The notes under the pieces are model-generated. The model had not been told where the DNA came from and searched no databases. It saw only the letters and a list, made by a program, of their open reading frames with translations. Positions 54,455-64,000 of a stretch of DNA of 64,000 bases are shown here, piece by piece (position 1 is the stretch's first letter; every line of letters starts with the position of its first letter). Made by a program: the position numbers and the translations under genes. The stretch is from Merluccius polli. Its lineage: Eukaryota > Chordata > Actinopteri > Gadiformes > Merlucciidae. The DNA is taken from NCBI GenBank assembly GCA_030340625.1, contig JAOPHQ010004272.1:124001-188000 (forward strand), in the 5' to 3' direction.

Positions 54455-56365
54455 CTGCGAACCATCATGTGTGACCATCATGTGCCCCACACTCCCTCTT
54501 TGGTCTTCTCCCGAAGACGCTGATTCCACATGCGAGTTAGTGCCAAGAGATGACTACTTGTTTCGGGTGGCGACTACTTGCTAGCCTGATAAAAAAAACG
54601 TCACCGGAACAACGTGGTCCCTGCTGGTGTTGGACAACAACAATGCTAGTTGTAAAGTCTCCAGAGTGCACAGCCGACCCATCGGCAAAAGCGTAAACCA
54701 AGTAAACCACATGAAAATAAGCAAGCAAACCAAGCAAATAAAACCCAAAGACAGATGTGACGTGTGAGATATGTGATCTATCAACCACGAGCACTACTTC
54801 CTCTTTTGATTAAAATTAAATTTATAAACACAAATAAAGGGGTGCGAAGATTGTGAACTGTTGTTTGTGTCTTTGTCCCCTGCATATTTGCCCCTCGAGT
54901 TTTTGCAAAGACTGCAATCTATATCTCAAGATCTCCAATCTCCAATTTTAGTCCTTGGAAAAAGACTTTGAGAGACTTTCACCAATACGTTACATGCCTG
55001 ACCAGACACAAAAAGATACTGGACCTGTGTTATGGTTGTGTCAAAGGAGCGTACAAAAGGGGGGAATATAATTACATAAAATAAATTCTTATACACATAT
55101 GGAACTTCAATCAAACGGTAGAACTTCAGTTCTTGTACTTTAAAAGGCAGGGGGAGAACTAAAAAACACATCATACACACATCACAAAGACAATCGCAGA
55201 CGGACAATAATGCACAAATGTGACTATACTGTATGTACGTAAAAAAACATGGTCCTAGGTTATAACAAAAATAATTGGTGGAATGCCAATATCTATAATG
55301 ATAATTCAATTCTTGTTGACGCAATTAGGAAAACATTTGTTGCACGTGACTTATGTGGCTTGGTGCGGGGCTGTTCATGGTTTTATATTGGTTGAGATCA
55401 GGGAAAAGGGGCTTAGGCTTGGTACACTGCAGCAGCTGTACTCAGGTTAATGACTGTGGACCACTGGGCAGAAGATAAACAGCCCTCTGCAAAGGGAAAA
55501 GAAATAAAAGCCAGACCTAAGGTCATTTCCTGTGTGTATGTGCATGTGTGTTTGTGTATCTAACAGTTAAGTATCATTTGATAGGCTCCTTTGTGTTCTA
55601 CTTCTATAAGTATAGGGACATTTGCAGAGGTAGGGGGTTAAAAAATGAATAGAAGAAAGAAGATGAAAATGAATAACAATTTCAATGGCAGCCATATGTA
55701 ACAAACACACACCCACACACACACACAATGGCTTTTTGTTCGTAGCCAATAACCTCATGGATGGTATTTAATGGCAATATATTTACTGGGCGCCAACCCT
55801 TGTTAACTTTGATTGGCTGCCACTAATCTCTATCTAAACACAGACTCCTTGTATGTATGTGTGTTTGTGTGTGGTTGTATGTATGCGTGCGTGTATTATG
55901 CGTGTGTACATCTGTGCGTATGTAGATGTGCACTTCACCTCTAGAAAGCTATGCTTGTGTGTGGATTTTGCACAGCCTATTAATGTATCGTGCATGCCTT
56001 CTTGTGTGCAGGTTTGTACTGTAAGGTGAGAAAACCCGGCTTTTAACAAAGCCAACGGCGCCAGTAGTGCCACTTCTCCCATGAGTCAATCTGTGTTCTC
56101 ACCACAGTGTTCCACAAAAGGTGCCTGAACCTGTGATGTAGTGCTGCGGACACCGCTACTGCTTAAGGCACTACTGCTATAAGCACTAACGCTAACCCTC
56201 AGTGCTATTTAGGAGGTTGCTGGGAGATGCCTGTATATGAGGGACAACAAGTGTTACTTTAGCTGAGATTCCTCTGTGAGGTTAGGATGAGGTTCACCGA
56301 CAGTATAGGGCCCAAAACACCCTTTCTAAGCCAGGAGGGGAGGTGGTTGCTGGAAGGAAGACATA

Positions 56366-56396
<31 letters not shown>

Positions 56397-59120
56397 CTAA
56401 TCCCTATCTGCTCGTGATTTGCATGTATTTTAAAAAACATATACTAAATGTCTATATATTACAAAATAAAAATAACACCTTTTCTTAGCTGCTGCATTAC
56501 TAAAATGCACCTCAGTCCAAATGGTTCAAGTGAAATAACAATGAACTGGCAACACATGTAAACAACATGTAAAAAGGAGCCAAACATTTGGGCCAAAGAA
56601 AACCAAAACAATGTGGTGACTATTGCCTTAAATGATGCAGCATATATGACATTGTTGTTTGAGATATGTGGTTTATGACAATATAAATGTGTTATGTATT
56701 CAAATATTCAATCAGAAAACCTGTTACTATACTAGAACACTATGACAGATAACGCAGCTTGGTGGTCTAAACATTTGGTTTCTGTTGGGCCTTCTTTGAA
56801 GCATGGAAAAACAAAATGATAAAAATATAAAATGGCTGTAAAAAAACATTTAAAAAAATAGAAGACATCTTATAGTTCAAACAGTGTCTACTCGTTTGGA
56901 GGGAATATGTCAAAGCGCACATTATTACACTACACAATTGTGTTTGCAAAGAATCTAGAACAGATTACTACAGACGTCCTAGGGCACAAAGGAAATCCCA
57001 TAGGTGTGATGACGTTGCTTTAACTAACTACGCAGTTTTTCACTGACTTAGAACAAAAAGAAGAGCACTGCATTAAAGCACACTTAGCTTGTAAAATCCT
57101 TTTAGACTCCATCACAGCAGTGGTCAGGGACCATGATGGAAATAAGTGCTTGCACTTTGTCATGTTTTTCTGTCCCTTGGATGTCTTTATTCCAAATAAA
57201 TCAAATCAAATCAAATCAGAGCTCGCAAATGTTCATCCACTGACAAATATAATATACTTCTTGACACTATTGACTTCCTGTGCCGGTGTGTGTACTAAAG
57301 CTGAATTAATTAGGGTTATTTTCAAAGCTTTTAACAACTTTCCAAAAAGAAAAGAGAGACTACCTACAGGTAACTTTAGGCCAACTTTCCTCAAAGCAAA
57401 AATTGTAACAGAAATTCAAATTAGCTGTAATTTAGTTACATTAATTGTAATTAACTTCATTCAGTTAGCAGTCATCTTAAAATGTAAGCTCAATCATTCC
57501 TATATGAGAAGGAAAAAGAAAAAACATCTGCCGTAATGAGAAGATGGACTGGAACCCAGAACCTTCACCTGACCTATCTTACAATAGTATACTATTAGTA
57601 TATTATTTATGCATAATATTGATACATCAACAAGTCAGTGCCTTTGTATAGGGAGGTGCGAGTTATTATTTTTGTTTACAATTATAATGATTTATAATGA
57701 TCAGGCCACAATAATTTGGTGGCTTTGTCCTTCCATGCTAAATGCGTTGAATTTCTATCCGGGAAAAAAAGCTTTGGTCGCCTGACTCCCCGACCAACTC
57801 ATCTGTTTTTCATCTTCAACTCAGCAATATTTCAAGCCACATGAATCAAGCTTTGTGATCTCCATGAAGAATCCTGGCTTCCCCCGACTGGTCGACATGG
57901 GCCCCGGCTGATGGTACCATTGTTTCCAGGCAGTGTCATACTTACAACAGTTTTTCAGAGCAGATGGACATGCAGTAAATCTACCCAAAAGCAGTGTCAA
58001 ACCATAATCATTTTTGCCACTTACATTTTTTCCCCCAACAAGGAGCAACATCTGCCTCTACATCTGTATCCAGTATAACGGCAGTGCTCATCTGGATTGG
58101 AGGCCCTGAAAGCATAAATATAACTAATTGGAGCTGCCAAATAGTGCATTCGTCAAATCTGATGCTCAGTTGTAAATTAAACATGACTTGGCTGTAAATG
58201 TTGGTACTGTATGTATAGGTCTGGTAAATGCATTAACAACCTAAAGGTTTCTGGCCCCAGGCTGCACAGCTACCTGGCTGGGTTTTCAACTCTTCTGAGA
58301 CATCAAGTGATTTTAGGTCAACACATCAGTCTACTACTTTTTTGTTTTTAAAAAAAAGATACATATATTTTTCTGTTCCGTTGTTCTTTTTCAAATATTG
58401 TTGGATTTGGTTTACTAACTGAAAATGAGCAGCTTGTGTCGACCTAGATGACCTCATTCTCTAGCATACGGACAGAAAGTAGACAGCAGAGGAAGTGCAG
58501 AGAAGTCATGATTACCACCATCTCTGCCCCCTCACCTGGTTCCCCTCACGTGCACACTAATGTCCCCGTGAAATGAAGGCACCGTGTATGCAAGGAAAGT
58601 CCTATACTTCAATAGGCGTTATATGGTTGGGGCCCACGCATAGATTTTTAGTGGATCTGGCCCTGTGAAGACATATCTAATATGTCAGCCCATATGTCTA
58701 CTCAATAAATCTCAGATTTCAACTACTAACAGTTAATCTCATCTTATCTCACTCCCTGAGAGGTCCTTTGATGTGTTCCTTTGATGACTATAGGGGGATT
58801 CATATATGTAATTAGGGAGTAGAAACACCTGTGGAAAAATATTTCCTTGACATTACTAACTGAATAATATATATATTTTTTTGTGTTCTTATGAAGATCA
58901 AATGAATGTCTCACGAACCGAACCTAGCAAGATCTCTCATCTTAGCTCTTGCTGTATCACTTTGTCAAACATACTCGCTTGCAAAATCATCTACTCTCCG
59001 GGCCATCCTTAAATTACATCTTTCTAGTCAGATCTAGCCTCAAGAATTCGAAAACTAATCTGAAGGCAATCATCACAGTGAAAATCAGCATCGTCACAAC
59101 TTCTTTTTATTTCAATTACT
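54455..59120. other. Long anonymous region, no gene seen
   Basis: 4.7 kb of mostly AT-rich DNA, the longest stretch without a recognised element. Small simple repeats only: TG-rich 55855-55925, CA run 56361-56396, AAATC units 57197-57220. I see no splice-flanked exon with a known domain, but short regulatory elements cannot be excluded. Confidence 0.5.
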
Positions 59121-59550
59121 TAGGTAGGTAGGTAGGTCAATACTTTATTGATCCCCGAGGGGAAATTTGAGGTCCCAGCAGCTTTAAGACACCATACATG
59201 ACAAGAAACAAAGACATTACAGTATCCCTGAGAATGATACGGACAAATCAATAATAATCAACTAAAAAAACAGCCAACATTACTAAGAAAAAACATTCCT
59301 AACTAAAAACATTATAAAATTAGAACATTATAAAAACAGTATAATATGAGACTGAGGATAAGGATGCACATGAATGAATGCATGTCCAGTCCCGTGGATG
59401 GATGGAGAGGCTGTGCATATATATATAGGCTAATGTAGCCAGTAAGAGACATTCATTTAGGCAGAATCAACAGTACACAGTATACAGTAGTGTAATAAAT
59501 AAAAGACTATAAATAAATAAATAAAAACTTGCAGTCTTATTTCAATATAT
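59121..59550 (-). repeat. RTE-like LINE 3' UTR fragment
   Basis: On the minus strand the end reads AATTTCCCCTCGGGGATCAA followed by TAAAGTATTG and a CCTA run, a very common 3' terminus of fish RTE-type LINEs (Rex3/Expander). The remaining sequence to about 59550 is UTR-like with no coding frame. Confidence 0.65.
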
Positions 59551-60219
59551 GTCAACATATGACGTGACAGATCCGAGTCATACGTGTATTTTTCTTTCAG
59601 TGATGCATCTTGTCTGCATCAACAGTGATGTATAAATGGCAATTTTAACAGATGCCTCACCATTGGTTATTGTATGGAAGGCCATTTGAGCAAATAAAGT
59701 TGTAGATAACTTTATCATGATGATGCCATGTTTATCCCATTCACTTTCTCAAGGATATGCACAAGTTTCAGTCACCTATTGAAAGACAACATTTATAGCC
59801 CATTGGCATATGAACATTAAAAAATAACTGACTGACTCTGACCCAACCTTTTAGGGCCTTAGTTTGCACACATATTGTAAAAATATGTACCATATTGTAA
59901 AAGCTTCCGGAGTCAGTTCAGTTGGGTTTTAATGTTTTTTAATGTCCAGTTGTATTTGTGCATGTATAAAAGGAACAATAAATAATATGTGATAGTACCA
60001 ATGTCTGTGTGTTTTGTCAGAGTTGCTTCTGTATCATGAAGACACTCTTTGTAAAAGCGTGAGTCCAACTTGGAAATACACATTAAGGACCATAGTTGAT
60101 ACCCGAAAATTGCCCAGCTACAAAATCCACATGCAATACATGCAACAAAGGATGGATATTGGAGTAGAATGTGTTGGAACAAGAAAGAAGTGAGTGAAGT
60201 TACAGAGCAACCGGAACAG
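59551..60219. other. Anonymous sequence, no gene seen
   Basis: AT-rich, nothing recognised. Confidence 0.5.
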
Positions 60220-61125
60220 CAGCATACTTTCTTGGGGCTGTGAGTAAAGCAGGCGGGTCACCAGAGCAATGGGCCGTCGAGTTGCTGGTGGGCTCTACAC
60301 CGGTTGACTTCAAAATCGACAAAAAATCGACGCCGAAATCGACGCTGATGTGAGCATCATCCACGAGGAAACCTACCACTCACTCATCCCAAAAGACCAG
60401 CCAGGCGGTGAGCTGCAGTGCATAGAACAGATCCAGAGCACTGTGTCTCACAAAGGAAAGACTCACCCACTCACAGCCACTCACATGTCATCTGCAGACA
60501 CACTGTAAACAACCTACTCAGCAAGCCGTTGTCTGTGAAAATGAATCTGGTGAGGAGTGGTTGAAACGGTGTGCAACAGAGGACATCTACAGGCATATGG
60601 CAAGCATGGGACATTAAAGACTGAATCGGTGAGAATACAGCTGAAAGACAACACTCAGCCATATGCTGTATACACAGCACGGCACATACTTCTCCCCATG
60701 CTGCAAAAGGTAAAGAAGGAGCCCCAGAGGATGGAGAGAAATGGCATCATTGAGAGGGTGACACAGCCTACCGACTGGTGTGCACCCATGGTGCCAGTCT
60801 TGAAGAAGAGCACAGGTAAAGCCTGCATCTGTGTTGATCTCGAGACGCTGAACAAGGCTGTGAAAAGAGAACAGAATATCCTGCCTACTACTGATAAGAT
60901 TACAGCAAATCTAAGTGGGGCCACAGTCTTTTTTTCACTTGATGCCGCCAGTGGGTTCTTTCAGACACCGTTGCATGCAGACAGCTGTAAGCTCACTACC
61001 TTCATTACGCCGTTTGGCAGATTCAACTTCAAGCGGCTACCGTTTGGAATAATGAGTGCACCCGAAATCTTCCAGAGGAAGATGATGGAGACCCTGCAGG
61101 GCATCGGGCATCTCATTGACCAGTC
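60220..61125 (+). pseudogene. Ty3/Gypsy protease and reverse transcriptase fragment
   Basis: The + strand starts with a decayed aspartic protease region (PVDFKIDKKST, where the D-T/S-G active site is lost). It then runs as an open frame from about 60557: LKDNTQPYAVYTARHILLP, NGIIERVTQPTDWCAPMVPV, FSLDAASGFFQTPLHADSCK (catalytic D of RT motif A), FITPFGRFNFKRLPFGIMSA and EIFQRKMMETLQGI. Similarity stops at LIDQ, just before the expected YxDD motif, so the RT is cut in its palm. From memory this is the Gypsy lineage with the PFGRF-FKRLPFGI signature. It cannot be active. Confidence 0.85.
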
Positions 61126-61947
61126 CTGCCAAAATGCTGTCTGTCACAAAAGCTCATAAATTTGGGATGGCCTGAAAAAAAAGCTGTGAAGACTTACATC
61201 ACTTCCGTTGTTGCCTTTCGACGGGAAACTACAACCAAAAGCTGCAGTGTGTCATTGTATTGAAAACATTTTTTCTACTGTTCTCCACTGGTTGCTGGTA
61301 ACGATAGCGCCATTAGCTCACATCTCGAGCGCAACCAATTTAGGTCTTCGACCCAGAGTGCAATGCGCACGGAAAGTAATGGCGACCTCCGTAGGTTAAA
61401 ATATGTAGGCTATTAAACGTTGAGTTGATTTTTAAAGTATGTTGGTAGTATTTTAGTAGGAGAGGGCAATTATAGCGTATTAAGGCCTACAAGTCTTCAT
61501 AGTCTGGGGTTCATTTTAAGACAGCTCAGACATCAGAGGCCATCTGCCTCTAATATTACTCCAATGGACTCGAACAGTGCAGCCTCAAATGAATGAATGA
61601 ATTACAATTACAATCATTTGTGAGTCAGTTCTGACTCAACACAAATGAGTCAGGATTGGCTGCGACGGACGTGGAGCAGAGAATAACGTATGTGACTGTT
61701 GTCGTTGTGACGTCATTTTAGTAAGGGGGCGGGTGCTGCCGCGCGTTTGTGTGTTCAAACTAAAACCCAACCATTGTGACGTCATTTCAGCAAGGGGAGG
61801 GGGGGGGGGGGTTGCTGCTGAAATCACGTCACAATGGTTGAGTTCTTTTTTAAAATTATTAAGAGAAATGTGTATTTGTATTCAGACGCATTTAAGGCTG
61901 AGGCTATAGTCTATGGCAAGATAGTCCAAACAAAACCCGATCCATTG

Positions 61948-61950
<3 letters not shown>
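61126..61950. other. Anonymous sequence with GTGACGTCATTT repeats
   Basis: No gene. TTGTGACGTCATTTTAGTAA (61705-61724) and TTGTGACGTCATTTCAGCAA (61775-61794) are direct repeats about 70 bp apart, followed by a mixed G run (61796-61811). TGACGTCA is the CRE/ATF-type palindrome; whether it is used is unknown. Confidence 0.5.
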
Positions 61951-62112
<162 letters not shown>

Positions 62113-62507
62113 AATAATGTGATTTCTGAGAAACGGCGTCCTACTGAGTCTTTCCCGTTAGGTCCAGCGAAGGGGACCCGTTGCCATAGCAGCGCGGAGC
62201 GTCCGCGGCGAGCCGCTCCGGTCCCTCCTCCCACAGTCCGCTGAGAGGGAGCAGGACAGACACACACAGACACACACACAGACAGGCAGGGCTGGCGGCG
62301 TCGCACACACAACCCCTCATCCCACGTTAAGAGGGATTAGTCATTAGTTCAAACTTTTTCCGCCACTTTGATAGTGCGTCCTAGCAGCTAAGGGGAAAGC
62401 GGACGAGGTTATTTTTCCACAAACCCGTCGTTTCTCTACGTACAGACCTCGCCGCCGGGGACGTGTGTGTGTGTGTGTGACTTTTACAGACCACATCTCG
62501 AATCAGT
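62113..62507 (+). promoter_or_regulatory. pdlim4: GC-rich promoter/5' UTR region of the pdlim4-like gene
   Basis: About 400 bp clearly richer in CpG than the surrounding DNA (for example GGAGCGTCCGCGGCGAGCCG near 62197-62216), directly upstream of a coding exon. No TATA box stands out near a plausible start, as for many CpG-type promoters. The transcription start is not determined. Confidence 0.6.
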
Positions 62508-62600
62508 ATGGCCCAGACTGTGATCCTGAAGGGACCCTCACCTTGGGGATTTCGCCTGGTGGGAGGACGGGATTTCTGCACACCGTTAACTATTTCAAGG
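62508..62600 (+). CDS. pdlim4: PDZ and LIM domain protein 4-like, coding exon 1 (partial gene)
   Basis: 31 codons: MAQTVILKGPSPWGFRLVGG, then RDFCTPLTISR, followed by a consensus donor GTAAGT at 62601-62606 in phase 0. This is the start of a PDLIM-family PDZ domain. The PWGFRL carboxylate-binding loop is complete, and GPSPWGFRLVGGRDF with PLTISR matches vertebrate PDLIM4 (RIL) better than PDLIM1 or PDLIM3 as I recall them. The start codon has a strong Kozak context (A at -3, G at +4). PDLIM4 is a cytoskeletal adaptor: its PDZ domain binds alpha-actinin and its LIM domain other partners on actin fibres. The remaining exons, including the rest of the PDZ and the LIM domain, lie beyond the right edge. 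Large intron 1 is usual in this family. Confidence 0.85.
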
Positions 62601-63137
62601 GTAAGTAGGCTGCAAAAAAAAAGTTTGTTATTGCCTATTTGCCGGCCAGTTGTTGCTCAGATGCTTACAAAGTCACCCTGCTGTGTCCATGTGGTTAGTA
62701 CTTTGAACTTACAAACTTCCCATTTCCAAAAAAAAGGGAACATAAACTATCGGAAGAAATAAAACCAAATTACCGAAGTTAAAGAAACGTAAAGCCTCTG
62801 CCAGTATCCGTCCAAAAAAATGTCAAACATGCACATATCCTATGATTTAAAGTGAAGTGATCGGCGCTGTGCTCAGTACTGTCTGGGACCACTGACGTCT
62901 ACCTAGCCTCCTGCAAATCATCTTGTATCCACATTAAGTATAAGAGAGGGTCATGAGTTAGGATCCAGGTCTACATACCGCAACGTAATGAGCCAGTTAA
63001 CAGTCCCCTGGTCGAGGGGAATAAAAGCATGACAAGAAGAACAACAACAAAGACAGAATAAATAGTTTGTTGACAAACAAAACGAGAAAGCAATGTCCGA
63101 AACATGTAACGGAAACGGATATTCCTCTAGCAAAAGC

Positions 63138-63245
<108 letters not shown>

Positions 63246-63373
63246 CGCTTCTGGCCGCTAAAGCCATGCAAAGATAGTAGATAAGAAAAGATAACGATTC
63301 AAAGCAGCGCCGGTGGCGTGAACATGGATCAGTTCCGGTGTTGAATTGTGTTTCCCCCTATGGGACTATATGC

Positions 63374-63668
63374 CCCGCTGCCAACACAATCGCAAAAATA
63401 AACATACAACTATTGAACAATATGTAACAATTTATTAACATAAATAATCACATACAACAATAATACAAACACATCTAAGTGTCTACGATTTATTTGCTAA
63501 ATTATTTATATTTGCCTTTGCTTCCCGATTATTATTGCACATTAGATAATTTACCACATCAATCCTAGACACTCACATGTGTTTGTATATTTGATTACTG
63601 GTATTAATAAATTGTTATATATTGTTCAATAATTTCATGTTTATTTTTGCGTTTTTGTTGGCAGCGGG
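63374..63668. mobile_element. Foldback MITE, about 295 bp
   Basis: CCCGCTGCCAACA at the left and TTGGCAGCGGG at the right, continued by about 100-bp imperfect inverted arms (CGCAAAAATAAACAT, ATTGAACAATAT and TTAATAAATTGTTA blocks mirrored). No coding frame. Target duplication not clear. Confidence 0.65.
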
Positions 63669-64000
63669 CGTGTTGAGCCCTGACAAAACATAGCATAACG
63701 GTTTATTTGAACGGAAGCGGTGGCGTGTTGAACTTCCGGTTGGGTTACGCACGCGTTGCAACTACGGCAGCCGAGGAGGACATTGTTTGCATTTTTCGAA
63801 GAATTTAATACGTAAGGGATAGTCCCACGACGAGGTGTGCACGAAAAGTAGTGTGAGCTAAAAGTTGTACTAAAAGTGAGCTAAAAGTTGTACTTTTGCG
63901 ACAGAATTAACACAAAATATGAATCAACACCCATATAGTTTTAAAGATTCGCAAGTGGCCCTGGTATAAGCGGGGTTGTTAGCCCGCATTAGTGCATTAT

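Noticed and set aside
62601..62762. Continuation of the pdlim4 frame for 53 more codons
   Set aside because: A consensus donor GTAAGT follows the conserved ISR, and the further codons do not resemble the PDZ domain. This is intron.

Overview
The window looks like one stretch of a ray-finned fish (teleost) genome, almost entirely intergenic and packed with transposable elements. The evidence is the mixture of repeats: L2/CR1-like, L1-like and RTE-like LINEs, DIRS and Ty3/Gypsy fragments, PIF/Harbinger, hAT and Tc1-like DNA elements, many short inverted-repeat elements (MITEs), a fish-type RTE 3' tail, and very long pure CA, TG, AG, TC and G tracts. I cannot name the species. Only one host gene is well supported: the first coding exon of a PDZ-LIM gene, best matching pdlim4, at 62508-62600 on the + strand. 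Its GC-rich leader lies just upstream and intron 1 runs off the right edge.

Layout. 1-2355 is the right part of an old Harbinger element with a broken HARBI1-like transposase. 2356-9990 is mostly anonymous AT-rich DNA with a (CA)61 array, a TA-flanked MITE filled with a minisatellite, and a solo LTR with 4-bp target duplication. 10011-25477 is one Gypsy-like LTR retrotransposon (5-bp duplication CAAAC) opened up by later insertions. These are a hAT element (11194-17139) holding a recently duplicated palindrome-rich block and further elements, a Harbinger-like MITE (17364-24727) holding a ZBED/GTF2IRD2-type hAT (17855-24556), which holds a nearly complete LINE (19593-23459), and a Penelope-like tail. 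26625-31870 has an L2-type LINE fragment, a short LTR element with a tRNA-Lys primer site, and Gypsy pol scraps. 32418-33215 is a short hAT element. 36205-38900 has L1 and DIRS relics, the DIRS relic split by a 488-bp MITE.

40577-43715 is the most interesting part: a DNA element with long inverted ends and a 616-codon open frame whose acidic motifs look like a FEN/XPG-type (PIN-fold) nuclease. 44780-54355 is a patchwork of MITEs, Tc1-like, Gypsy and LINE fragments, a Harbinger-like element with a Myb/SANT-like frame, and two LTRs. 54455-60200 is mostly featureless. 60220-61125 is a Gypsy protease/RT relic, and 61951-62110 is an AG/TG array in front of pdlim4.

Functionally there is no pathway here. 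The coding content is transposition machinery in various stages of decay. The value of the window is in the order of insertions (readable from target-site duplications), the hairpin-rich duplication at 11.7-15.6 kb, and the nuclease-bearing element at 40.6-43.7 kb.
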